IMG/VR virus record: IMGVR_UViG_3300027881_000022
Coordinates: 1 to 46,113 of that record
Origin: a virus
Reading direction: 5' to 3' (one strand)
Length of the DNA: 46,113 bases
This document shows positions 26,812-34,640 of the stretch, piece after piece; the first letter of the stretch is position 1, and every line of letters starts with the position of its first letter. Made by a program: the position numbers and the translations under genes. The notes under the pieces are model-generated. The model worked only from the letters and a program-made list of their open reading frames with translations, was not told the DNA's origin and did not search any database.

Positions 26812-27711
26812 GTTATTACCTCGGTACGATTCAGCCAGAGCAACAAGAGCCGACTCCATAGAGTCATGGCTCATTACACCGGCAGATGCTCTGGGATCTG
26901 CTGGAACGGGTGTGACAGAGAGTTCAACGAAGTTGAGACCCTTACCTATTGCGGTAGCGACCTCACCATCATATTCTCGACCAACCCGATGTCGGCAGCC
27001 ATCACGGACTTTAGATTCTCCGCATATGCTGCACGTCACGTCTTTTGCGTAGGCTCCAATTGAAACAGTGTCGATGTCACCAGACTGCACCGATAGTGCA
27101 ATTGGATGTTCGATCTGTATTCTGCCCACGTAACTGACTGATTGTGAAGACTCATCATAAGATGAGACGATCACCTTCCCGACTGTATCAATAGACTTCA
27201 TGCTATGATCCAGTTGAATGGTCTTGCCTGCTAGAGTTGGTGCCGCCAGACGTAACTCTTCGGCAAGATATGTGTTCATGTTCCGTGTGGTCAGAGCATG
27301 AATTGCTTCACCAGCAATGTAGAAGTGTGTGGGTACTTGGGGGGTTGCTGACTCGATGAAGCTCTGAGAGGTTGTAGAAGTGGCGTAAATGACATCACCA
27401 GTGCCAACATATTGATCATTGGCTGTAGTACTGGGTTCGGATTCCATGATCTTCATGGCTTCTTCTCGACCATAGACGACTCCGCCCTTGTCATCGACAT
27501 AAATCAGTGCCTCACGCATCGATGAAAAGGTCTGCATCTTGGACTGAAAATGAAATATCTCTTTCGCCATTTCCTTCTTCTTCCTCTTGTTATATAGACC
27601 CTGACAGATAGCAAATGCCCTAGACGTGATTCTTCGATCACTGTCCTTGGGAAACTTCTTACGTAGTTGAGGCTTTGTGCTCTCTACGCATTCTTCTACC
27701 CATTGAGGCAT
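26335..27711 (-). CDS. Prohead protease fused to scaffold
   Basis: 458 residues. Residues 1-45 (PQWVEECVESTKPQLRK) form a helical module of the type seen ahead of phage prohead proteases. The protease domain (about 125-285) has the probable catalytic His169 (QLDHS) and Ser217 (DTVSIGAYA), then FVELSVTPVPADPRAS, as in the phage-type S78 proteases. A small zinc motif (C227, C230, C239, H241) is inserted near the active site. Residues about 300-430 are a charged coiled coil, the scaffold. It cleaves the scaffold and capsid N-termini during head maturation. An internal start with its own RBS lies at 26811. The start follows GGTGA. Confidence 0.8.
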   Translation of the reverse strand: MPQWVEECVESTKPQLRKKFPKDSDRRITSRAFAICQGLYNKRKKKEMAKEIFHFQSKMQTFSSMREALIYVDDKGGVVYGREEAMKIMESEPSTTANDQYVGTGDVIYATSTTSQSFIESATPQVPTHFYIAGEAIHALTTRNMNTYLAEELRLAAPTLAGKTIQLDHSMKSIDTVGKVIVSSYDESSQSVSYVGRIQIEHPIALSVQSGDIDTVSIGAYAKDVTCSICGESKVRDGCRHRVGREYDGEVATAIGKGLNFVELSVTPVPADPRASAGVMSHDSMESALVALAESYRGNNMSEQDTQPEIDTSKFEEQIESLEAKLGESDARERRRIATGIAEAEVQLEERYIKDSDKRIEELSAQPKEALELLESSIKNRLKVQKPKPESKGAIATDSETRAPNQITVEEAKAWLREAVFGLPPPAKEAKRVVAKMRRNSDHPMAAEYASFYKGDDK

Positions 27712-27731
27712 GGGTCAGGCGTCACCACACT

Positions 27732-27747
27732 TGGAACACGTGTTCCA
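27732..27747. repeat. 16-bp perfect palindrome between portal and protease genes
   Basis: TGGAACACGTGTTCCA is a perfect palindrome, centred in the 91-nt gap after the portal stop. It could be an operator, an RNA hairpin or an endonuclease site. No T-tract follows it on the minus strand, so an intrinsic terminator is unlikely. Confidence 0.6.
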
Positions 27748-27802
27748 GCATTAAGAGTCTTTCCTTTTGTTACCACTCTCAGTGGTGGTATTGGTCACAA
27801 AA

Positions 27803-29302
27803 TCACTTGTGTTCTTTGGGCGGACCGGTCTTTGGTTTCTGGGCAGATTTCTTGTCCTTCTGTCTGCTGCTTGATGCTGACGGACCGGTGGTTCCGGGGG
27901 TACCAACATTGGGTGCCACATCTGCAGCATGCTTGGTGATCTCCATCTGCTGATCCATGGCTCTCTCACCCTCTGGAACGTCTGTTGGGTACATCTGAAG
28001 CATCTCACGCCCTTCCTCTATGGTACCAATGTTGCTGTTTATGATGGTACTCACCCTGAGATAGCGTTGCTCAGTGGTCTCTGGCGGATTGAACACCAGA
28101 CGTGGTATCTTGTTCCACTCCACCCTGTTTATCGGGTCTTTGCCGTCGGTGACCCCAAGTTGACGTGGGAATATCCTCTTTCGGCATGCGTCAGACAACT
28201 GACTCTGTACCTCGCCGATCTTTCTTGAGAATGCCTCAAGCTTGATCTCGTCGCCACCACTTGAACCCTTGGTGTTACCACCAAGCACTGCCTCTGGCAC
28301 TGCGACTCCTGCAAACAGATCATTACGGAGTGCCTGAATGTACGGGTCGAGATCCATTGCCTTAGTGCCTGCACCAAGAACCTCATGTTCAACAATGCCG
28401 GGCACAACAGGATCGTCACCTATGTTTCTCTTTCTCATGCCAGCCTCAAAGTCACGCATCATCTGTCCACTCGCTGGCATCTCTGGAGTGCCGATCTTCC
28501 ACACCACCATTGGTGCAGAGTATCGTCTGATGAGGGCTGACATGTCCTGTATCATTCCTACATATGTGGTCAGGGTACCTTTCATGGGTTCGATGGTGCT
28601 CAGACCATAGTAGGAGTTTGGCATGGCGTTCCATTTCAGGTGAATGATCTCCCAGTGATCGAAGACAATGGCATCCTTGTTTGCAGCCTTCACCTCTGCC
28701 TTCCACCCACGCTGGGTGCGACCAGTAGTGTACCTTCGTGGTGAGAGGTCAGTAGGATCTCTGAACCTCTTGCTGTCTGGATATTGAATGTAACCAATGA
28801 TGTCGCCAGTCTCACTGACGTAGACAAACATTGAATGTGGATGTAGTAACTTCAGTTCTGCTATTCCCCAGTCAGCGTCATCGTCTTCGACCACCTCAAT
28901 GAAGCAGTCTCCCCAGATCATGAGATGCTTGACCACATCATGCAGGATCCTGTGAAACTCGATATACTCTGACCAGTCTCTGACCTTCTTCTGCGCCTCA
29001 TCATCATCCCCGATGATCCTGTACCCACTCTGTAAGACGTGATCTGCTGTGGTATTTATGCCCCTGAAGACGATCTCGTTCTTCTTGTAGATCTCCCCAT
29101 AGGTCTTCTTGTTGTACCCATGCTCTGCACCACGTACACGATCACCTGCCTTTGGCATGCCAACACTGGCTCTACCCATCTCGGTGAACGATTGGGTCCA
29201 TCGCATCCTCTTGCCTGCATCACTACCAAACAACTCTAACGCACTAGGTTGATCTGCTATTGGAAAACCATCATCCTTGACATATACGAACTCAGTCGTC
29301 AT
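27803..29302 (-). CDS. Portal protein
   Basis: 499 residues, usual portal size. The body has features of the SPP1/HK97-like portals: FRGINTTADHVLQSGYRIIG, HRILHDVVKHLMIWGDCFIE, ELKLLHPHSMFVYVSETGDI, HLKWNAMPNSYYGLSTIEPM, LFAGVAVPEAVLGGNTKGSS and EAFSRKIGEVQSQLSDA. The C-terminal 50 residues are basic and disordered (SASSSRQKDKKSAQKPKTG). The portal forms the dodecameric DNA channel at one capsid vertex. The start follows AGGTGGTATTCA and overlaps the upstream gene by 4 nt. The terminase gene that usually precedes the portal is absent here. Confidence 0.88.
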   Translation of the reverse strand: MTTEFVYVKDDGFPIADQPSALELFGSDAGKRMRWTQSFTEMGRASVGMPKAGDRVRGAEHGYNKKTYGEIYKKNEIVFRGINTTADHVLQSGYRIIGDDDEAQKKVRDWSEYIEFHRILHDVVKHLMIWGDCFIEVVEDDDADWGIAELKLLHPHSMFVYVSETGDIIGYIQYPDSKRFRDPTDLSPRRYTTGRTQRGWKAEVKAANKDAIVFDHWEIIHLKWNAMPNSYYGLSTIEPMKGTLTTYVGMIQDMSALIRRYSAPMVVWKIGTPEMPASGQMMRDFEAGMRKRNIGDDPVVPGIVEHEVLGAGTKAMDLDPYIQALRNDLFAGVAVPEAVLGGNTKGSSGGDEIKLEAFSRKIGEVQSQLSDACRKRIFPRQLGVTDGKDPINRVEWNKIPRLVFNPPETTEQRYLRVSTIINSNIGTIEEGREMLQMYPTDVPEGERAMDQQMEITKHAADVAPNVGTPGTTGPSASSSRQKDKKSAQKPKTGPPKEHK

Positions 29303-29781
29303 TGAATACCACCTGCTATTGGCACTACGAATGCACCACCAAACAACCTAATGAACTTCTCGTACATTGTCGATGTCATGGTGACGTTCTCTCCTATTAC
29401 CTGACACTCAAGACCATCCAACGGGTTCACTGGGGCACTTGGTAACCGCTTGGACTGTTCTTTCCCTTTGATCGCTTCTTCTGGGATCGCTTTACCAAAA
29501 TATCTCTGTTTGATCCTCTGATCAGTCTTACACCAGTACCTCTCGTTGATGTACCTGCCATGATATGTCCTTCCATTTGATGTGTGTGTCGATCTCACCA
29601 CGAAGCGGTTGTCCGTGAGATCCTTCAGCCTCTTGTTGTAGACATCGAGATCCTTGGCATACCTCTCGTACTCCCTCATGATGATATGCTTAGCACCTAT
29701 CACTAAAACATAGGATACGAGTGGAACCTTTTTAGAAATAACACTAGATTCTGCTTCCCGTGTAGTCTGCATAGTTTCCAC
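29299..29781 (-). CDS. Hypothetical protein before portal
   Basis: 160 residues if the GTG at 29781 is used, or 157 from the ATG at 29772. It is basic in the middle (RYWCKTDQRIKQRYFGKAIP), with a hydrophobic N-terminal stretch (KKVPLVSYVLVIGAKHIIM) that could anchor or form a helix, and a Gly-rich hydrophobic C-terminus. No family is recognised. It may be a head-associated or packaging accessory protein because of its place next to the portal. Confidence 0.65.
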   Translation of the reverse strand: METMQTTREAESSVISKKVPLVSYVLVIGAKHIIMREYERYAKDLDVYNKRLKDLTDNRFVVRSTHTSNGRTYHGRYINERYWCKTDQRIKQRYFGKAIPEEAIKGKEQSKRLPSAPVNPLDGLECQVIGENVTMTSTMYEKFIRLFGGAFVVPIAGGIQ

Positions 29782-29783
29782 TC

Positions 29784-29801
29784 GTTAGTTGTTATACTAA
29801 C
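29784..29801 (-). promoter_or_regulatory. Inverted repeat with TATA-like core between two genes
   Basis: GTTAGT (29784-29789) and ACTAAC (29796-29801) flank TGTTAT. On the minus strand the sequence contains GTATAAC, a weak TATA-like element directly upstream of the GTG start at 29781. It may be a secondary promoter or a hairpin. The signal is weak. Confidence 0.35.
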
Positions 29802-30286
29802 TACCAGAATGCTGAGTCGTCGATCAGTCTTGCGTTGACGGTGATGGTCAGAGCAACTGCATTGGTTCCAACATAGTTGTCACCTGCAGCGGCATTCCTG
29901 CCGTCAATGGAGATCGAGTCTCCCGTGGGAGCCATGATGAATGAACCTAGACTCTTGTTCAGCCAAAACGCTGCTGTGTTGGCAGCAGGATTGGGATCAA
30001 GATAGTCCATGAATCCCCAGATGGGGGCTATCCCATCGGCTCCAAGTTCGTCATACTCCAATGCAAAGGTCTTCAACCCAACAAAGTCGAGGGTGAAGTC
30101 CGCATCGGTTGGAATGTCGTCACAACTGATGTAAACAGAGTCTACAACAGTGTATGATCCAGCAGTGCTGGCAGCTATTTCGATTGCGGCGTCTGTGACG
30201 CCAGTTGTACTTGCCAAGATGGCGGAGAACCCAACAGGGGTGCCTCTTCCAGATCTTGCAAGCCATTCATGCTCGTTTAGTGGCAT
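29801..30286 (-). CDS. Hypothetical virion-type protein
   Basis: 161 residues from ATG at 30286; an in-frame GTG at 30295 is an alternative. It is beta-rich and acidic (DAAIEIAASTAGSYTVVDSV, GDNYVGTNAVALTITVNARL), a composition like the virion proteins of this operon. No family is recognised. It lies between the RING-like gene and the portal block. Confidence 0.7.
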   Translation of the reverse strand: MPLNEHEWLARSGRGTPVGFSAILASTTGVTDAAIEIAASTAGSYTVVDSVYISCDDIPTDADFTLDFVGLKTFALEYDELGADGIAPIWGFMDYLDPNPAANTAAFWLNKSLGSFIMAPTGDSISIDGRNAAAGDNYVGTNAVALTITVNARLIDDSAFW

Positions 30287-30310
30287 TTTAGTCACTCACA
30301 TCATTTTACT

Positions 30311-30324
30311 GTCCTTTTTAGGAC
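30311..30324 (-). repeat. Short hairpin GTCCT-TTTT-AGGAC
   Basis: A 5-bp stem with a 4-nt loop in the 55-64-nt gap between the RING-like gene and the next. Read on the minus strand the loop is AAAA, so it is not a U-tract terminator. It could act as an RNA processing or operator site. Confidence 0.4.
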
Positions 30325-30350
30325 AACTACTTCAATGGTGTCAGTCCTAA

Positions 30351-30779
30351 TTAAACATTCGCAACCGCTTGGTAGGTAGCCCTCTGACCCTTGTATGCTC
30401 CAGACTCGTCATAGACGGACACCGTCTCGACCTCGACCACCGTGTACTTTGGCTGGTGCTTGGTCATGCCATGACTGTTGAAGCAGAACTGGTGCACCAA
30501 CTTGCCACAGTGACACAGGATCGCCTTACCACTGTAGATGATTGCCTTGCAGTAGTCACACTGAGGATCGATCTCTAGTCCGGCCAGCCTATCTTCTGCC
30601 ACCACTTCTTCTTTGGGGGCGTCTTTTCTCCCTGCATCTTTCTTTTTGGTCTCAGCCTTCGCTTTGTCATCAGACTTCGCCTTTGGTTTCTTCTTTGTGC
30701 CCGATTTCTTCTCACTCATAGCAATCAGAAAGATTATTATCTGTTCGATATTAATGTCTTGTGTTGGTTTCTTTCCCAT
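30351..30779 (-). CDS. RING/treble-clef-like zinc protein at head of late operon
   Basis: 142 residues. Residues 22-60 form a lysine-rich, disordered linker. Residues 74-108 hold eight possible zinc ligands, C74-x2-C77-x11-C89-x-C91-x4-H96-x2-C99-x3-H103-x4-H108, in a cross-brace-like order with a CHCGKLVHQFC core, as in RING/PHD or treble-clef fingers. No E2 or ubiquitin partner is visible, so a ligase role is not claimed; DNA, RNA or protein binding is as likely. The start follows a strong AGGAGGTCTCA site. It is the first gene of the late operon, just after the structured leader. Confidence 0.7.
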   Translation of the reverse strand: MGKKPTQDINIEQIIIFLIAMSEKKSGTKKKPKAKSDDKAKAETKKKDAGRKDAPKEEVVAEDRLAGLEIDPQCDYCKAIIYSGKAILCHCGKLVHQFCFNSHGMTKHQPKYTVVEVETVSVYDESGAYKGQRATYQAVANV

Positions 30780-30803
30780 TGAGACCTCCTAACATAACTC
30801 CCG

Positions 30804-30870
30804 GTGCTGCCAAGTCCTAGAGTCTAATCCTCTCTCAGGTTGCGCGTTCTCCATACCGTGTTGGCAGCAC
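30804..30870 (-). ncRNA. Structured 5' leader of late operon (candidate)
   Basis: GTGCTGCCAA (30804-30813) and TTGGCAGCAC (30861-30870) are perfect 10-bp complements that close a 67-nt element. Inside, one arm pairs CCT-AGAG with CTCT-C-AGG (one bulge) and another pairs CGCG with CGTG, so a three-way junction is possible. The late TATA box centred near 30897 predicts a start near 30872, so the element would be the first part of the late mRNA. The Shine-Dalgarno site of the first gene follows it by about 15 nt. No known riboswitch is recognised. Confidence 0.55.
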
Positions 30871-30893
30871 CCCCTGATTTTACCTATGCGGTA

Positions 30894-30901
30894 ATTTTAT
30901 A
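30894..30901. promoter_or_regulatory. Shared TATA box for divergent late and helicase operons
   Basis: The run AATTTTATATG reads TTTATAT on the plus strand and TATAAAAT on the minus strand. On plus, the ATG at 30925 is about 28 bp from the box centre, so the transcript would be leaderless. On minus, a start about 25 bp away falls at about 30872, at the foot of the structured leader. Confidence 0.6.
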
Positions 30902-30924
30902 TGATGGAATGTCATTGTTTTTAC

Positions 30925-31224
30925 ATGCAGTATGGAACAGATGCTTTCAAAGTCGGAATATCTGATCTGAAACACACCAAATGTAAGACATCACTGATCA
31001 TGAATCTGGATGGAGAGAGTATAACGGCGTACTGTCCGAAGTGTAAGGAGTTCCTATACGACAGGGGCAAGATCAGGCTGAGCAAGAACCCAGACACCAA
31101 GAGAAAGATAATAGCCATGATCCTGACGATAGGTTCCATTGAGTTTAGGGTAGAGTACTTGAAGAAGTTAAGGAAGAAGGAGAATGAGCATAGACGAAAA
31201 ACTAAGCCAACTGAAGGAACTTGA
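30925..31224 (+). CDS. Hypothetical small basic protein
   Basis: 99 residues from ATG at 30925, chosen because it lies about 28 bp from the TATA box and so fits a leaderless start. ATG at 30901 overlaps the TATA box and would be untranscribed. One CPKC pair is present (AYCPKCKEFLYDRGK), and the C-terminus is strongly basic and helical. It overlaps the helicase gene by 41 nt. A nucleic acid-binding role is possible; no family is recognised. Confidence 0.65.
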   Translation: MQYGTDAFKVGISDLKHTKCKTSLIMNLDGESITAYCPKCKEFLYDRGKIRLSKNPDTKRKIIAMILTIGSIEFRVEYLKKLRKKENEHRRKTKPTEGT

Positions 31225-33100
31225 GGATGAGATAAACCAAGACATCGAGAACAGAAGGAGATCACTGAAGAAACAACAGCAGGATCTCGAAGAGATAGAG
31301 ATGTTCGGTCAGTTCGACACCGACATGGTGGGGGACTTCTTCAAGAAGCCCTATCTGATCCTTCCGAGGGGCAACAAGCAACAGGAATGGATGCTGATAG
31401 TGCCCAAGTTCTTCAGCCTCAACGTCGGGTGGCTCTTGCAGAGCACCCCCTCTTACAACGTGTTCATAGTGAACAAGTATGCGGAGTACCTTGGTGCAGT
31501 GCCCAAGGAGTTCAGCAAGCTGTTCAAGTTCAAGCCACAACTGCCACTGAAGGTCATGAATGGCATGATGCTGACTGGTGAGGATCATCAGGATGCAGCT
31601 TGGGAGAGGTACAAGAAGCACCTCACTCGTCGGGAGGGCAGTGACAAGATCAAGATCAAGAAGGGCAAGAGCTTCGAGTTGATCGCCGCTCTCATTGATG
31701 ATGGCATATTACCGTTCATGAGAAAGCCAGTACAAAAGGAGCACAAGGTAAAAGCAGAATGGAACATAGAACACATGGATGAGGATGCCAAGGACAACAT
31801 TCTCAAAAGAATGGGAATGCCGTTCTTTGGAGACGCCTTCAAACAGTTCGAGAAGACAGGCGCAGTGGGCATATTCTGGGCAACAGGAGTGGGCAAGACA
31901 CTGATAGGGTTAGAAGCCCTGTCCACCATCAAGGTTGACGACAGACCTAACGTTGTGATCAGTGGAACCTCTGCCGCACTCAAGAAGCAGTGGGAAGACA
32001 GGCTCAGTAGCGTAACACTGCCTGCCCCAGTGATAGTGGTTCCGTTTCAGAGCTGGCACAAGATCAAGGATCTCGACATTGGGGTGCTTGTCATTGATGA
32101 GTGTCATCACTTGCCAGCAAACAGCTTCTCCAAGATCGCCACCATGAGAGCAGAGTACAGGATGGGACTGTCAGCCACACCATATCGAGAGGATGGTAGA
32201 TCTGACTACATCTTTGCACTGACTGGTTTCCCAGTAGGTCTGGACTGGCGTGTGCTCATAGAACTAGGACTCATCACAGAGCCAGAGATCACCCTGTACC
32301 TGTGCAGCAACTACAACCAGAAGAGAGCAAAGTTGGGCGAACTGCTGCTTGATGTGAAGAAGACACTCATCTACTGTTTCAGCATAGAACTTGGCAAGTC
32401 CTTATCCAAGGAGTTCAACATCCCCTTTGTGTACGGCGACACGCCAGTGAAAGAGAGACTGCAGATCATCAAACAGAGCAATCAGACCATTGTGAGTGCT
32501 GCCATGGGTGAGGGCATCTCGGTGAGAGATATCGAGAGGACAGTGACCTACAACTTCCTCTTCGGATCCAGAATGGAAGAGACGCAGTTCTTCGGCAGAC
32601 TGCTACATGGCAAGGAAAAAGGCAGACACGTCATTCTCATGACAGACGATGAATATGAGAAGTACGGCAAGCGTCTCTATGGCATTCAGGAAAAGGGCTT
32701 CAAGATACAGGTGGTCAGGATCGGTGGTTCTGCACCAAAGAGAAGGGAACCAGTGTCAAAGTCAAAGATCAGGAAGGGTACTGGCGGTCACTACACCAAG
32801 GAGCAACGACCAATGCCAGTGATATACAAAGACGAGCATCCAATGGCAACAAACATGCCACTGCTCGATGACAGAGACCTGTTCAACAGAGAGATGATGA
32901 TCAAGATCCTTCAGTCTGCACACTCCACAACCCAAGGCGGACTTGCCATCGGTGACATCAGGGCAGTGTTAGATCACAGCAACATCAAGTACGGCTCTTA
33001 CAGCAGACTCAAAGATGCCATCAGGACATACTACAACAACAGTGACCGTAAGATCGCCCGGCGAAAAGACGGAAACAAGATGAGGTATTACGCAACATGA
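31184..33100 (+). CDS. XPB-like superfamily 2 helicase
   Basis: 638 residues. N-terminal coiled coil (1-40), then a region of unknown fold. Motif I is ATGVGKT (233-239), motif II DECHH (305-309) and motif III SAT (330-332). An RED triplet (335-337) follows SAT closely, as in XPB/Rad25 helicases. The second RecA-like domain has motif V-like VSAAMGEGISVRDI (437-450) and motif VI-like QFFGRLLHGKEKGR (468-481). The C-terminal 80 residues resemble a winged helix (LAIGDIRAVLDHSNIKYG). It likely unwinds or remodels DNA in replication, recombination or transcription. It begins the plus operon with the gene at 30925. No nuclease partner is visible. Confidence 0.85.
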   Translation: MSIDEKLSQLKELEDEINQDIENRRRSLKKQQQDLEEIEMFGQFDTDMVGDFFKKPYLILPRGNKQQEWMLIVPKFFSLNVGWLLQSTPSYNVFIVNKYAEYLGAVPKEFSKLFKFKPQLPLKVMNGMMLTGEDHQDAAWERYKKHLTRREGSDKIKIKKGKSFELIAALIDDGILPFMRKPVQKEHKVKAEWNIEHMDEDAKDNILKRMGMPFFGDAFKQFEKTGAVGIFWATGVGKTLIGLEALSTIKVDDRPNVVISGTSAALKKQWEDRLSSVTLPAPVIVVPFQSWHKIKDLDIGVLVIDECHHLPANSFSKIATMRAEYRMGLSATPYREDGRSDYIFALTGFPVGLDWRVLIELGLITEPEITLYLCSNYNQKRAKLGELLLDVKKTLIYCFSIELGKSLSKEFNIPFVYGDTPVKERLQIIKQSNQTIVSAAMGEGISVRDIERTVTYNFLFGSRMEETQFFGRLLHGKEKGRHVILMTDDEYEKYGKRLYGIQEKGFKIQVVRIGGSAPKRREPVSKSKIRKGTGGHYTKEQRPMPVIYKDEHPMATNMPLLDDRDLFNREMMIKILQSAHSTTQGGLAIGDIRAVLDHSNIKYGSYSRLKDAIRTYYNNSDRKIARRKDGNKMRYYAT

Positions 33101-33369
33101 ACGAAAAAGATCGAGATTGTGGTAACTGTGAATGGTGGGGTCAGGGATGCCAGAGTGAGAAGTTCATGGCCTGCAGTTGCTGTTTCAAGGAGATAAGCGA
33201 AGAGGAACGGATAAAGAGGGCAAAGGCAATGCTATGGTTTCTAACAGAAGTGAAGCCTGACATATTGATGAAGGTAGAGACCGTTATCCAGTCTGAGATG
33301 AAAAGTGACGATCCTGAGATCATAGCACAAGAGGCCATGCTAAAGATGATTGGAGTGTTGGTGTCATGA
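33097..33369 (+). CDS. Small cysteine-rich protein
   Basis: 90 residues with six cysteines near the N-terminus (C8, C11, C18, C26, C28, C29), followed by an acidic helical part (EISEEERIKRAKAMLWFL). It probably binds zinc. It overlaps the helicase stop as ATGA, so the products are coupled. Function is unknown. Confidence 0.7.
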   Translation: MNEKDRDCGNCEWWGQGCQSEKFMACSCCFKEISEEERIKRAKAMLWFLTEVKPDILMKVETVIQSEMKSDDPEIIAQEAMLKMIGVLVS

Positions 33370-33527
33370 GAGACTATGCACACACCACCATATTCAGGTT
33401 CGTCAGGATCTTCGCAAGACTCATTGTAGATCTACAAGAGATAGGAGTATCAAAGAGAGCAATTGACAACATCCTTGAGATACTGTCCAAAGACCTGATC
33501 CGATACATGAAGGAGGACTTTGCATGA
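33366..33527 (+). CDS. Small hypothetical helical protein
   Basis: 53 residues, beginning MRDYAHTTIFRFVRIFARLI. It overlaps the zinc protein by 4 nt (ATGA) and the radical SAM gene by 4 nt, so it fits the operon exactly. Predicted mostly helical, basic in the first half. Function is unknown. Confidence 0.65.
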   Translation: MRDYAHTTIFRFVRIFARLIVDLQEIGVSKRAIDNILEILSKDLIRYMKEDFA

Positions 33528-34477
33528 AAATACTGATGGTCGATGCTGACTCAGTGAATGGGTTCCCCAACCTTGCACTCATGAAGCTCTCTGCTTACCA
33601 CAAGGGCAAGGGCGACAAAGTAGATCTGATAGTTGGAGTACCAGAGGTAGCACCTCTGTTCGAGTACGATCATACCTACATATCATGCATATTCTATCAG
33701 AACAAGGACAGGGTGATGGCATACTTCAACCAGTTTGAAGACCAGAAGGTGTGGGCAGGAGGAAGCGGACTCAACATGAAGAAGACCCTCCCAACCTATG
33801 TCGAGCACCTGATGCCAGACTACACCCTATACCGCACTGGCTTTTCCATGGGCTTCACATCCAGAGGATGCATCAGGAAATGCAGGTTCTGTGACGTGCC
33901 AGAGAAAGAGGGCAAGATCCACGATCACGCCCCCATATCAGAGTTCCACCATCCCAAGCACAAGAAGGTGGTGCTACTGGACAACAACTTTCTGGCATCA
34001 CCAAGGTGGCAGGACACCCTGCAGTACATCATAGACCATGATCTGAAGGTGAACTTCTGTCAGGGTCTGGACATCAGACGGATGACGAGGATGCGGGCGA
34101 AGTTCCTGCACAAGGTGCAGTACTACAACTGGACATTCAGCAGACGGGGACTGCACTTTGCATTCGACCATCCAAGCCACCACCACTCTGTGGAGAACGG
34201 TCTCAAGATCCTTAACGACGAGGGCATCAGGCCGTACAGGTGCATGTTCTATGTGCTTGTGGGCTTCAACACCACTCCAGAGCAGGACATGTACAGGATA
34301 CAGCTGCTGAAGAAGCTGGGGGCAAAACCATTCGTCATGATCTACAACAGGAACAAGGATCACGAGTTGCGACGACTGGCAAGATGGGTGAACGGGAGAT
34401 TTCACGAGTTCCTGCCATATGACACATTCAAACTAGAGGGAGAACATCATGAAGTACATACTAGAGATATGTTATGA
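33524..34477 (+). CDS. Radical SAM protein
   Basis: 317 residues. The cluster-binding motif is C116-x3-C120-x2-C123 in SRGCIRKCRFCDVPEKEG, which holds the 4Fe-4S that cleaves S-adenosylmethionine. A strand-loop LLDNNFLASPRWQDTL and a later FYVLVGFNTTPEQD region fit the partial TIM barrel. Similar radical SAM proteins occur in many tailed phages with unknown substrate; tRNA or DNA base modification is one idea. The first 100 residues (KILMVDADSVNGFPNLALM) resemble the N-terminal segment of B12-binding radical SAM proteins, without a recognisable cobalamin motif. It overlaps the preceding small gene by 4 nt. Confidence 0.85.
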   Translation: MKILMVDADSVNGFPNLALMKLSAYHKGKGDKVDLIVGVPEVAPLFEYDHTYISCIFYQNKDRVMAYFNQFEDQKVWAGGSGLNMKKTLPTYVEHLMPDYTLYRTGFSMGFTSRGCIRKCRFCDVPEKEGKIHDHAPISEFHHPKHKKVVLLDNNFLASPRWQDTLQYIIDHDLKVNFCQGLDIRRMTRMRAKFLHKVQYYNWTFSRRGLHFAFDHPSHHHSVENGLKILNDEGIRPYRCMFYVLVGFNTTPEQDMYRIQLLKKLGAKPFVMIYNRNKDHELRRLARWVNGRFHEFLPYDTFKLEGEHHEVHTRDML

Positions 34478-34640
34478 CGAACCAGACGACTCATCCACCA
34501 TGAGTGAGGATCTTGAGAACATAGTGCTGCTGACAATGTGCAAGGAGTTTGTCAGGGCAGTTGGTGAACTCACCAACAACATCACCCTCTATATTGAGGA
34601 TGAAGAACATTCATGGGAAGTAGTAGGTAGAGAAAAATGA
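34449..34640 (+). CDS. Small acidic hypothetical protein
   Basis: 63 residues, acidic and helical (SEDLENIVLLTMCKEFVRAV). It overlaps the radical SAM gene by 29 nt; the ATG follows GAGGGAG. Its stop overlaps the next start as ATGA. No family is recognised. Confidence 0.55.
   Translation: MKYILEICYDEPDDSSTMSEDLENIVLLTMCKEFVRAVGELTNNITLYIEDEEHSWEVVGREK

Noticed and set aside
27709-27760. Short frame with CxxxCxxC (NTCSKCGDA) between portal and protease genes
   Set aside because: It is closed by stops on both sides within about 12 codons and has no start; not a gene.
1-30000. Many plus-strand frames of 60-130 codons across the late region
   Set aside because: They lie opposite well-supported minus genes, with low-complexity Ser/Pro/Val composition and no RBS or TATA; they are shadows.
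30804-30870. tRNA-like element
   Set aside because: The closing stem is 10 bp, and there is no T-loop (TTCRANNC) or anticodon arm, so it is not a tRNA.
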